From Allolobophora icterica (taxonomy: Eukaryota > Annelida > Clitellata > Crassiclitellata > Lumbricidae): 64,000 nucleotides of DNA. The position numbers and the translations under genes were made by a program. The notes under the pieces were generated by a model that saw only the letters and a list, made by a program, of their open reading frames with translations, did no database searches and had not been told where the DNA came from. Shown piece by piece: positions 55,182-64,000 of this stretch. The stretch's first letter is position 1. Each line of letters starts with the position of its first letter. The stretch lies in assembly GCA_963556255.1 (NCBI GenBank), contig OY744610.1, positions 59,047,164-59,111,163 on the forward strand, written 5' to 3'.

Positions 55182-56720
55182 ATGATGAACGAAATACGTC
55201 AAGAGCTGAGACGATTTGCCGAAACGACTGGAATAAAGGGCGTCGGTCGCATCGTCAAGACCACAAGCAAGGTAATTCGATTCTTCTGGTTGATCTCCAT
55301 TGCGGTTTGCTTTGCGCTTCTTCTCTTCCAACTCTATCATGTTCTGTATAACTACACGTCTCACACTGTGACTAGAAGCTCCAAAGTGGTTCAGATTAAA
55401 CCGATCTTTCCAGATGTCACTATCTGCAACCTTTTTCCTGTCAACAATATCAGTAGTGCAAGCTACAACGAATACTTGAAAACGATCAAAACCATGATGC
55501 AGTACGAAGTTGAACCACAACTTACTGAAGATTCGGCATTGCTATCGTTCGTGAGATCCATTGAATTTTATAATGCGAACACTCCACTGATGGAAGAGGT
55601 CCGTGAAAGCGACGATGGTTTCGTCGTACAATGTTCACAATACGGTTGGGACCTGTACACACCAGCGCCATGTAAAACAAAGGCAGTTCTGACAACTCCG
55701 CTACAAAAGTGTCACAAGATCGAACTGGACTGGACCAATGGCACGGTAGCTGCAATCACCGTGTTGCTCTTCACGAATAATTTCCAGTCGCAAATAATTG
55801 ACGGTTACAATTCGTGGATCCGCATGTCGACGGGTACGGGAGCGCGTGTCATGATTCATCCGAACGGCACCTTTCCCAATCCGAAAAGAGAGATATTGGT
55901 CTCTGCGGGAAACCAGCTGAACATCCAGATAGAACAGATGAAAGTGAATCGTCTCCCACAGCCGTATGGCAACTGCACCGATCGAAAGCTCCTCATTCCG
56001 TCACAACAAAACTCGCCAACCTACAGCACCGTTGCCTGTATCAGCCTCTGCAGACAACGCCAGACAATCGAAAAATGTAGATGTCTCGACAACAATGAAA
56101 TCGTCACCGACGAAGAATTGAATCTCGTAAACCGTACGTTCTGTGCAAACATCACCCAGCCCTCCAACGAAACATCGCTTCTTCCTGAAGCAGTGAAACG
56201 TAGTTTGAAATTGTTACACTGCCAAGGAAACTTCGTACCTAACGAAGATGGTTGCGACTGCCCAATACCTTGTTCAGAAACATATTACGACACTAGAGCT
56301 TCATCTTCCCAATGGCCAAATCCGCTCTACCACCTCTCCTTTTACAAACAGTACATCCAGAAAAACGTAAACTATGGTAACAAGTTTTCGACCTATGAAG
56401 AAATCCTGAAGAATCCAGAAAACCAGACATACGAGGAAACGGTAAAGCAGATCAAAAGCCTTCGGCTAATAGAAGACAATTTTCTAGAGGTTTTGATAAT
56501 GTTTTCCGAGGAAACCATTCAGGAGTTTACAGATTCCGCCGCGGTCACCTGGGACACTCTGGTTGCCAATCTGGGTGGATCATTCAATCTGTGGCTTGGA
56601 ATTTGTGTTCCGACGTTTGCCGAAATAATAGAACTAATCTACTCGCTGCTGGTCATTTTGTGTTGCAACAGGAAAGCTAACGTTGTTCAGGTGGTGCCTG
56701 ACAGGAAACCAACTTTCTAA
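55182..56720 (+). CDS. DEG/ENaC sodium channel, copy 4
   Basis: 512 residues, one exon, ending PDRKPTF then TAA. Two Met codons open the frame (MMNEIRQELRRF); the first matches the start of the other copies. The open frame extends 13 codons further up but without an ATG. KG at 19-20; TM1 about 33-57 (FFWLISIAVCFALLLFQL); FPDVTICN at 76-83; CISLCRQRQ and CDCPIPC; SSSQWPNP; TM2 with pore triplet Gly473-Ile-Cys475. One residue is missing before NFVPNEDGCDC relative to copies 2 and 3. No breaks. Confidence 0.93.
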   Translation: MMNEIRQELRRFAETTGIKGVGRIVKTTSKVIRFFWLISIAVCFALLLFQLYHVLYNYTSHTVTRSSKVVQIKPIFPDVTICNLFPVNNISSASYNEYLKTIKTMMQYEVEPQLTEDSALLSFVRSIEFYNANTPLMEEVRESDDGFVVQCSQYGWDLYTPAPCKTKAVLTTPLQKCHKIELDWTNGTVAAITVLLFTNNFQSQIIDGYNSWIRMSTGTGARVMIHPNGTFPNPKREILVSAGNQLNIQIEQMKVNRLPQPYGNCTDRKLLIPSQQNSPTYSTVACISLCRQRQTIEKCRCLDNNEIVTDEELNLVNRTFCANITQPSNETSLLPEAVKRSLKLLHCQGNFVPNEDGCDCPIPCSETYYDTRASSSQWPNPLYHLSFYKQYIQKNVNYGNKFSTYEEILKNPENQTYEETVKQIKSLRLIEDNFLEVLIMFSEETIQEFTDSAAVTWDTLVANLGGSFNLWLGICVPTFAEIIELIYSLLVILCCNRKANVVQVVPDRKPTF

Positions 56721-57137
56721 TGGACAGAAAACCAAGTAGGGCTACACCAACTTTCTGATGCAGTGCTCCACGGCATTTTTCAGGGCAATGCACCTTACTA
56801 AAAGTAATTCAGAGAACGGCACTTGGACTGAATTTCATTTATTTTTCTTCAAGTTAGTTCTTTATTTTAATGATACATGTAGGCAACGTTATTGTATTCA
56901 CCTGCAGTGTTGTGACAAATTCTACGCTACTTTAGGTTTTAAAATAGTCATAGGCATATGCAGTAGTGATATTCAGTAGCTTTTCACATGTTTGACTGAA
57001 AAAGTTGCACAAATATTATTTAGCTGTGGTAACCCAATGGAGGTTTACGACATTAAGCTTGGGGCTGCGGCACCCTCCTTGGAAACACTGGTGTAGGCCT
57101 ATTGTACAGCAAACTGCGTACGAAGTATAATTTTATA

Positions 57138-57398
57138 CAGTGCTTTTTTCTGGGATGAAAGGTTCCGGATCGTAACAATAGGTTCCGAAACGGAACAATT
57201 ATGGGCTGGTTAAAATCCCGAGAAAAACGGGAATGGGAGTTGGGAGGGGCCTCAATAAACACTGAAAACAGTTAAAAACACTGAAATTAAATTAAATAAA
57301 TTATTGTTTTTATTATTAAAATAAATAAATTATTGTTTAGTAGCTGAAAAAAGGTGCCGGAACGCCGTTAAGGCGCGTTCCGGCTGAAAAAAGCACTG
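57138..57398. mobile_element. hAT-type MITE, TSD ATTTTA(T/C)A
   Basis: 261 bp, ends CAGTGCTTTTTTCTGG and (reverse complement) CAGTGCTTTTTTCAGC. Flanks ATTTTATA (57130-57137) and ATTTTACA (57399-57406) differ at one base. Internal GTTCCGGA/ACGGAAC motifs. Confidence 0.85.
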
Positions 57399-57481
57399 AT
57401 TTTACACCAAAAAAGTTGAGAACAATGTCTTAGGTGTTGCAAATTCTGCATAAATAAATAAATTATTTTTGCAAAGGGGAG

Positions 57482-57552
57482 GGGGATAGAGTAATGGTAA
57501 CACATGGCCAGGAGAACAGCAGTACGCGGTTCGGGTTCCCGCAACCCCCCTC
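57482..57552 (+). mobile_element. tRNA-like SINE head
   Basis: GGGATAGAGTAATGG (A-box-like TAGAGTAATGG) and GCGGTTCGGGTTCCCGC (B box with closed stem). It looks like a pseudo-tRNA or SINE head; a complete cloverleaf was not found. Confidence 0.5.
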
Positions 57553-58064
57553 GGGCGGGCGCCTTGCATGGCTGCCATATCGTGTGTTTAGTTAAGATAT
57601 TGATAATTGTACTGTCAGGTCTCAATGTAATCTTACTGCGTTTGTCGGTTTGAAATTATAAAGAAAAAGATTATTATCAATGGCAATAATAGTAGTCATA
57701 ATAATAATAATAATACAAAATAAAAAAAATAATAATCATAGTAATAATAATAATTATAACAGTGATGGTAAGTAAAGTAATAACAAACTTAGTGCACACG
57801 AGTGAAGTAGTTATAGCAGCCATTGTTATAACAGTAAAGAAATTAGAATAAGACATGACATGTAAACAAATGCAGATATATGCAACTTGACCAGTTATAC
57901 ATCAACACCAGAATATTTCAAGAACATCCACGAAAGCGGCTTGGTGACTTAAGTTCAGCACATAGGTCTATCTTTCGCAGCCCGGGATACTCCAGCAGCG
58001 CTCGGGGCCAATGTCTTGCGTAGCCAGTGCAATCAAATCAAAGGTACGAAGATACAGTAAGATA
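57553..58064. other. AT-rich spacer with scattered AAT repeats
   Basis: Interrupted AATAAT runs (57690-57760) and nothing coding. Confidence 0.4.
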
Positions 58065-58065
58065 T

Positions 58066-58550
58066 TTAAAGTAAGTAAGTAAGTAAGTATATTCTTTAAT
58101 ATAACCAGCTGCCAAACAGCACTCTGGTAAACAAGCATCAGTATACATACATCAGGATAAATTAATACGTGGATAACATTCTGACTATAAATGTTTTCTT
58201 CATATGATTATCTGCACTTGGCAGCACCCGGTCATGGCGTCTGGGGCGTAGGCTGTAAACCACTGGCTTAACAGGAGGGAGCAACTCATGGTGAAGGACA
58301 TGTCCCGGTTCTTCGAGAACCGCCGAAAACAGACGGTTATCGGCCAGATCTTTGGGCAATCCCCAGGGAGGTACCTCTGTCGGATTAGCCTATTTACAAC
58401 TGCCTGGAGCCTTCCTTTTTCTTGTTGTCCAGCATATTCCCACCATGCCGGAGCGGCATACAGCAGACGTGACAGCGTAGTAGCTCTCACCACATCATGC
58501 AGCCTGGGGCCAGCAAGACCATGGGCAGTAAGCACGCGGAAGGCATACAA
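58066..58550 (-). pseudogene. LINE C-terminal fragment, (ACTT)n-tail family
   Basis: The minus strand has LTAHGLAGPRLHDVVRATTLSRLLYAAPAWWEYAGQQEK, then a frameshift and a second frame (58162-58359) with LADNRLFSAVLEEPGHVLHHELLPPV and YSLRPRRHDRVLP. Tail ATTAAAGAATAT(ACTT)n. 5'-truncated. Confidence 0.78.
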
Positions 58551-59300
58551 GGTTTGTCACAAGAAAGGGTATACAGTTATACACAATCAAGCGATTAACA
58601 CAAACCAAGATAACAGCTGTTCAGGTGTATCACTTTTCCGTTTTTTACAATAAATTTGTCGATTGACACATTTAGATTTTAAGAAACCAGCAATATTAAT
58701 TCGTCAATCGTTAACAATTAGTGTCGTAGTCGCATGACGTCGCTTCTCACCAATTTCCCAAGGTTTAGTGATTTCCTGTACGACACGACGGGCAGTCCCG
58801 ATAAGTAAGTAAAACTATATCATATAAAGTATATACTTGAACTGGTAAATTTTATGTATTAAAATGAAACCGTGTAGTTGACTTGAGCTAATCACTCAAA
58901 AATTCATACTACACACTCCAGACAAGTAAACTGCACACTCATCAACGTCAACCACATTTTGTCAGAAAACATACCGTACTATTTTCGGCCAGGGCTGCTT
59001 TGGCTGTTATTTGAACTTAATTTTATAGCTGCAAAACTGTAACAACTCTATTAGATTGTGCTCCGGGTACAATGTATTATCGGTTTAATTAACGGTTAGA
59101 ATGATTTTATCCACAAAATAGTATTAAAATTTTCACGTCTCCACATATTTTAACATCTCTCTCCAAATTTTAACAAAGACGTTTCTGCAGCAATTTATGA
59201 AAAGCAGAATTAAGTTAACAACAAATGCTTACAATATCAAAATTTATATTAAATTTGAAGAAAGCACAGATGAACATATTTGTAGTCCACAGGAGTATGT
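58551..59300. other. Intergenic, nothing recognised
   Basis: AT-rich, no supported gene. Confidence 0.35.
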
Positions 59301-59304
59301 AATC

Positions 59305-59705
59305 TATACATATAGTTTCCATATAGTGTCCGTCTGTCGGGTGGACGCTACGTCACAAACGGGTTCTGTTCTATTGTGAAACATAAACCTGTCGTCTTGA
59401 CGACGGCGATCTTGGCGACGGTGATAATCAACAATACATAATTATAGACCTATAATATGACGTCATAATTATGAAGGGCAAATACACTATCTATACATAT
59501 AGTTTCCTTATATGCAAATTTGTCCTGGTATAACGCTACGTCACAAAGCCTTTCTGTTCTATTGTGAAACCGTTTGTGACGTCACTATACTGTCGTCTTG
59601 ACGACGGTCGTCTTAACGACGGCAATCAGAGCATTTTAACCAACGATACATATAGGCCTATAATGATACAATGTCGTCCCGTCATAATTATGACGGGCAA
59701 CTACA
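59305..59705. repeat. Tandem duplication of about 200 bp with TGACGTCA sites
   Basis: Two diverged units share CTATACATATAGTTTCC, GCTACGTCACAAA, TTCTGTTCTATTGTGAAAC, GTCGTCTTGACGACGG and CGTCATAATTATGA-GGGCAA in order. CRE-like TGACGTCA palindromes lie at 59458-59465 and 59577-59584. Confidence 0.8.
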
Positions 59706-59879
59706 CTAGTTTTATTATAAAATTCATCGTGCAGCCCTTAACGACATCAGACAGGAAAATTGTTGGAAACATTTATCCACATTATAAATTAATCGGTATA
59801 TCGTCATAAGCTAACAGAAGAAACACGTAGGTCATTTTAAGCAGTAACTAGAGATTCAAAGCATCCAAAGCAGAAGATA

Positions 59880-60259
59880 TTTGCAACAGTCATTCTTCTC
59901 CCTCCTTCTTTTCCTACTTTTGAGGAGCTCTGCAAAAAAGCTGATCGTGATCTCTTTAATAACATTCTCAAAAACCCTAGTCACCTCCTCCATGACCTTC
60001 TACCTCCCGTTCTAAAGCCCGGGTATGATTTGCGCCATCGTTCCCATAATCTGGTTCTCCCTAGATTTGACTTCCTTACCCGACGAGGTTTCCTGGGTAG
60101 GATGCTGTACAGTTAGGCTCTGTTGCTATTATTTTATTTATCATCTAACGTCATTATTACTGTCATATTTTTTCGTTCCTCTTTGTGTAAAATTGTATGT
60201 AAAGCGCTGTGCGTTTGCTAGCGTTTATTAAAGAATATTTACTTACTTACATACTTACT
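59880..60259 (+). mobile_element. LINE 3' end, (ACTT)n-tail family
   Basis: The frame from 59895 to the stop at 60114-60116 reads FEELCKKADRDLFNNILKNP, LLPPVLKPGYDLRHRSHNLV and GFLGRMLYS, nearly the same as the 44.9-kb copy. Ends ATTAAAGAATAT(T)ACTTACTTAC. Confidence 0.8.
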
Positions 60260-60358
60260 TTCTGAAAACACTAATATTTCTCATGATTAAAAACAGTTTC
60301 AGCTATGCATGTGAACATTTGTTTATTACTGTTGTTTTAGCTCATCTCAAGCTGCATC

Positions 60359-60857
60359 CAGTGGCGTCTAACCCCCCCAAAAGTACATGGAGAATCAACC
60401 CCCCCAAATTTACCCCTGAAATACACATTTTGGTGTTTTCTGAGATTCTGCAGTGGGAGAGACGCCAGTCGTCTTTGATATGACGGCGTCGTAAAATAAA
60501 CGAATTAATCAGTCATTCTGAGACAGATAGGCCTATAGATTAATGAATTAATGGATGACATAGCTGAATGTTTTCTACTTTAGGCCCTAATATGCCTAGG
60601 TGCTGAGTTTACGTCTAGACTGACAGTGCCCAAAGAGAGTCAGAGCAATTATCGCGCGTAGCGCGAAAATTTTTTTTGACCTTTTCGGATTTTAAATATT
60701 TTAGTTTTGTTGGATTTGGCTATATTATCACACGGGACAAAAGAGCTATCATGAAAAAATGCAACCCCCCCACTTTCAGTCAAAATATGTCAAACCCCCC
60801 ACTTTTGAAGTTCGATGGAGATCGTTCTCCACACTCCACCATTGGTAGACGCCACTG
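60359..60857. mobile_element. hAT-type MITE, TSD GCTGCATC
   Basis: 499 bp, inverted ends CAGTGGCGTCTA, exact 8-bp flanks GCTGCATC (60351-60358 and 60858-60865). Internal AACCCCCCCA motifs near both ends. No transposase. Confidence 0.9.
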
Positions 60858-60889
60858 GCTGCATCACAGCATAGTATAAAATACCTTAG

Positions 60890-61310
60890 AAAACCTCCCT
60901 AAGGTGAAAAGGCAAACAGCACTGTCCTCAACATGTACACAACAATTCTGTCTTTGGAAGCTACACCAGGAACCACCTTTCAACAAAGTTCTGTTATAAT
61001 GAAATCGCTTTCTATTGTTGAACTAATTTTAGGATCAATGTCCCCAACCGTGTCGTATCAGAATCTGTGTTATATTGAAGTGCGTTAAAGGAGTTCCCAG
61101 TGTGCTAAAAAAAACACAATCACAACAACAAGGTAGTTTAAAGCAACCAAGCATACATTTATTTATAATAATATACGGATCATCTGCAACAAGACATCGA
61201 CCAGCTGTCAGAAAGTTCAAAGTTCAAAAGAAACTTCATGAAATGAAAACACAAGTTAAAAACAGATGCCAATGTACTTAAAAGTCTGCAGAATCTGTTG
61301 CCTGTTCCAT
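60890..61310 (-). repeat. Dispersed repeat, inverted copy of 36190-36610
   Basis: See 36190-36610. The copies are in opposite orientation about 24 kb apart. Confidence 0.8.
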
Positions 61311-61399
61311 TCTAAACATCAAAGGCAATGTTAAATTTCAATGAGTAACATAGGCTACATTGCTATGGAGACTTTGGAGAGTGTTACCTTAACCATGAG

Positions 61400-61970
61400 C
61401 ATGGCATTACTGATGAACAACAGTGCACTTTTTAGTATCACGAAATGTCTTGCGGTGCCTCTCAACAACTTGTAACAGAAACTGCTTCTGTTCTTCCGGG
61501 TTAGTGAGGACAACATTGAATGACAGGATTAAAGCGAAATTCCCCGCTCGGCGGCATCACTGACTAGCTTCAGACTCTCCAGTCGTTTTTGAGCACTAAC
61601 ATACTCAGGATATTTCTCCCAAGTGCTAGGGTGAACGGCCAGGAAACCCTGTGATGTTCCAGTTGCTGAAAAAAGCTACAAAGTATTTTGTGATACAAAG
61701 TCACATAGCTGCATCACTGTAAAATCGCCATGTCCAGCACAATGCGCCGAGGAAGCTATCTGGGCGTTTCCTTACTTAGGTCTGTGACCATTGCTTCCTT
61801 CATATGATCATATCCAGAGGAACCAAGAAAGCAAGACCAACGAGAGTTTCACTTATAGATACTACAAATGACCACAAAAGGGTTTGATTGCTGCATCGGC
61901 AACAGCTTTGCTTGCTTCTTTGCATGCATCAAACGCAGAAGATTGAAATCGTTGCGAGGAGCAGATGTGG
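61400..61970 (-). pseudogene. Decayed mobile-element protein fragment
   Basis: The minus strand reads SATGTSQGFLAVHPSTWEKY and EYVSAQKRLESLKLVSDAAE in one frame, then ILSFNVVLTNPEEQKQFLLQ and VVERHRKTFRDTKK in the next. This is coherent protein with frameshifts and looks mobile-element derived. The family is not recognised. Confidence 0.45.
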
Positions 61971-61976
61971 CACATC

Positions 61977-62613
61977 CTGTGGCGCAGGCACGCGGACGCA
62001 ATGGACGCATTTGCGTCTATTTTTTGACTAACCAGTAAACAATCAAATATTAATGACACTAATGAGAACCTCTAAATGTTAACCTCTAAATGTAAATATT
62101 TTCTTGTTTTACTTACAATGCCCGTTTCCACAGCGTCAGCCGAGCGCAGCTTCAGTTGCCTTAAACGTTTCAAGAGCTATCTATGTTTTACCATTGGTGC
62201 TGAACGTCTGAACGGTTTTGCATTGCTGCACATAATTCATCATGACAAATCTGTTGACGGTGAAGCTGTGTTACAGAAATTTCATAGCAGTGGTCATCGT
62301 CGTATCGCGTTAGCATTTCCGCGTGATCAGCAGAGACAGTGACTGTTAGTGGCCAAATCATTCAAATGGAATATGGAAGTTTCACATTTGACCGCATGAT
62401 ACTGCGTTGTCAGCGTTGACATGGTATTAATGTTTAAGACTTTAAGAGTTTTCGTCTACATGTATGTAGTGGTAGGGCTATGTAATGTTCATTTATGCTT
62501 CATTGTCACGTGAATGATGATGACCACTGATTGACCAACATGACTGGCAATGTTTTATGTCTGAAATATGTTTGCGACTTTGCGTCCACTTTTAACGTCT
62601 GGCGGCGCCACTG
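61977..62613 (+). mobile_element. Deleted hAT element with C-terminal dimerisation domain
   Basis: Ends CTGTGGCGCAGGC and (reverse complement) CAGTGGCGCCGCCAG; flanks GGCACATC and GGCTCATG are alike at 6 of 8 bases, a decayed target duplication. The frame 62076-62342 carries STASAERSFSCLKRFKSYL, RLNGFALLHIIH, the hAT dimerisation motif found at the C terminus of hAT transposases. The rest of the transposase is missing, so the element is dead. Confidence 0.78.
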
Positions 62614-62621
62614 GGCTCATG

Positions 62622-62974
62622 CACTTGTGTACTACCACTTTATGCACAACTTGAGAACAAATGTATCGAACTGTTGGAGAGCTGTCAACTCACCTGTGCT
62701 CATGTGACATTGAGAGTAAAAATAAGTAGATTTTTAACCTGTATATTAGCTTTGCCATCCATCTAACTCTATGCTAGGCTCCAGCAGCATGGATGCGCAC
62801 ATCTCCACCACTTTCAGCTCCTCCTAGGAATATCAGTGCCAGGCGAAGGAGCTCACGATAGTCGTCTCCTGGTGAAAATCCTCGAGTCAAGTTCGTCCGG
62901 CTGGTGCCAAAAGAAACACTTTGAGGGGTGAGAAATTAGAATAAGTGAACAGTTTTGACACTGTTCATTGGCAC
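62622..62974. other. Intergenic, nothing recognised
   Basis: No supported gene or repeat. Confidence 0.3.
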
Positions 62975-63072
62975 CCTATTATATATATGAATTGTGTACA
63001 GAGTGCAGTAGGATGTATCCATACGGAAATTGGTCCTGCAAAGAGATTGATATAATAACTTCTGCATGTAGG
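62975..63072. repeat. Dispersed repeat shared with 43410-43512
   Basis: Nearly identical over about 90 bp to the 43.4-kb copy; the MITE at 63073 inserted at its edge. Confidence 0.8.
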
Positions 63073-63393
63073 CGGTTCTAGAACTTTTCGCCCCGGAAGA
63101 TTCGCCCCCGGAAGATTCGCCCCCGACATTTCGCCCGCCGGAAGTTTCGCTCCCGGAAGACTAGAAGCGGGATCTATGATGAAAATGTAACTAAGGGTAG
63201 AAGCGGGATCTATGATGCGATGTAACTAAGGTTAGAAGCTGGATTAGCGATGAAAATATAACTAGACTAAAAGCGGGATCTATGATGAAAATGTAACTAA
63301 GACTAGAAGCGGGCGGCGAATCTTCCCGGGGGCGAAATGTCGGGGGCGAATCTTCCGGGGGCGATTCTTCCGGGGGCGAAATTTCCGTATCCC
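63073..63393. mobile_element. MITE with long CGCCCCCGGAAG inverted arms, TSD CATGTAGG
   Basis: 321 bp with long inverted arms built of TTCGCCCCCGGAAGA repeats, exact 8-bp flanks CATGTAGG (63065-63072 and 63394-63401). The centre has four tandem GACTAGAAGCGGGATCTATG-type units. The outermost bases of the arms match poorly. Confidence 0.75.
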
Positions 63394-63401
63394 CATGTAG
63401 G

Positions 63402-64000
63402 CATATATCCCGTCGTGTGTATTAGGCCACAATGTGTTTGTAGAGTCACAAATATCTGTGTTTATCAGTCAAAACAGCTAGATCTTCTAATATTACTGTC
63501 ACATAAAGAAAAACTGACTTGTGAATAATCAGGCCCGCCGAGAGGGGGCAATGGGCAAATGCCCAGGGGCCTGACATTTTTTAGGGACCCGGGCCGGGCC
63601 CGCAATCAACTTATGAAAAATATTATAATCAGTTATACAAAGTTTATAATTTATGCCTCTTTTTATATATTTTATCCGACACTTAACTACAATCAGTTTA
63701 AACTTCAGGCATCTGAATAAACTCATAGTTGTATATAAATATAATATCGTACGGTCCGACGGTCGTACCCCCACTTTTATTGTTTCAATTTGTTTTTTTT
63801 AATGTTTTATATTTATATGAAGCCTAAAGATAGCTTTAAAGGCCCGTGACTGCTCTGCCTAGGAGCCCATGACTGCTCTGCCTAGGGGCCCGTGATTGCT
63901 CTGCCTAGGGGCCCGGAATTTCTGCCGGCAAGCCTGTGAATAATATTTTTATAGCTTGTCCATGGCACTTTCATGCTGCACAGTACGAAATGGCTCTTCG
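63402..64000. repeat. Dispersed repeat shared with 46100 and 46926-47060, split by a MITE
   Basis: Continues to the end of the window. The homologous parts are 63430-63539 and 63937-64000. Confidence 0.7.
63540..63936. mobile_element. hAT-type MITE, TSD TGAATAAT
   Basis: 397 bp, ends CAGGCCCGCCGAGAGGGG and (reverse complement) CAGGCTTGCCGGCAGAA, exact 8-bp flanks TGAATAAT (63532-63539 and 63937-63944). Repeats of CTGCCTAGG-GCCCG near the right end. The related repeat at 46926-47060 lacks the element. Confidence 0.9.

Noticed and set aside
54858..55520. 220-codon minus-strand frame and similar frames opposite the channel genes
   Set aside because: Antisense shadows of the conserved channel coding sequence and 5' flank; the same antisense frame appears opposite each copy.
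50411..57087. A 6.7-kb hAT-like transposon carrying channel copies 3 and 4, bounded by CTGGTGTAGGC
   Set aside because: CAGGGGCGTCTACACC at 50411 looks like a hAT left end, but no matching inverted right end exists at 57.1 kb. CTGGTGTAGGC also occurs near 24080, and TAGGCC words are common here.
57482..57552. Functional tRNA gene
   Set aside because: Has box A- and B-like sequences, but I could not fold a complete acceptor stem and cloverleaf; better read as a SINE head.

Overview
This window is animal nuclear DNA, most likely from a marine invertebrate. It has spliced exons with GT-AG introns, microsatellites, several kb of minisatellite, truncated LINEs and many hAT-type MITEs, and no bacterial operons. 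The phylum cannot be fixed from the sequence. The palindrome TAGGCCTA recurs throughout.

Region 1 (about 2.5-19.4 kb, plus strand) holds one complete ten-exon gene, an orthologue of TM7SF3 (transmembrane 7 superfamily member 3). The ten exons join in frame to 608 codons: signal peptide, about 265-residue ectodomain, seven membrane segments and a long Pro-rich tail with a PPPY motif. Introns 3 and 4 are each about 4.8 kb and consist mostly of tandem repeats. Intron 3 carries a 15-bp repeat whose units each resemble a 5' splice site. Intron 4 carries a 26-bp purine-only-like repeat. Both arrays contain a large internal tandem duplication (1150 bp and 1768 bp).

Region 2 (19.4-30 kb) is intergenic: MITEs, a broken LINE reverse transcriptase, a CA/CG tract, and a 1.84-kb hAT element ending about 300 bp upstream of the first channel gene.

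Region 3 (30-57 kb, plus strand) holds four tandem, apparently single-exon DEG/ENaC sodium channel genes. They share a conserved 5' flank with a TATA motif and differ from the family norm at two functional motifs: HG to KG in the N terminus and GxS to GIC in the pore. Copy 1 has lost its last codons to a nonsense change and has a LINE inserted a few bases downstream. Copies 3 and 4 lie only 0.8 kb apart. The long gaps between copies 1-2 and 2-3 are filled with mobile DNA.

Region 4 (57-64 kb) is repeat-rich: MITEs with intact 8-bp target duplications, LINE 3' ends, a hAT C-terminal domain relic and dispersed repeats.

The two gene loci have no evident functional link beyond both encoding membrane proteins.
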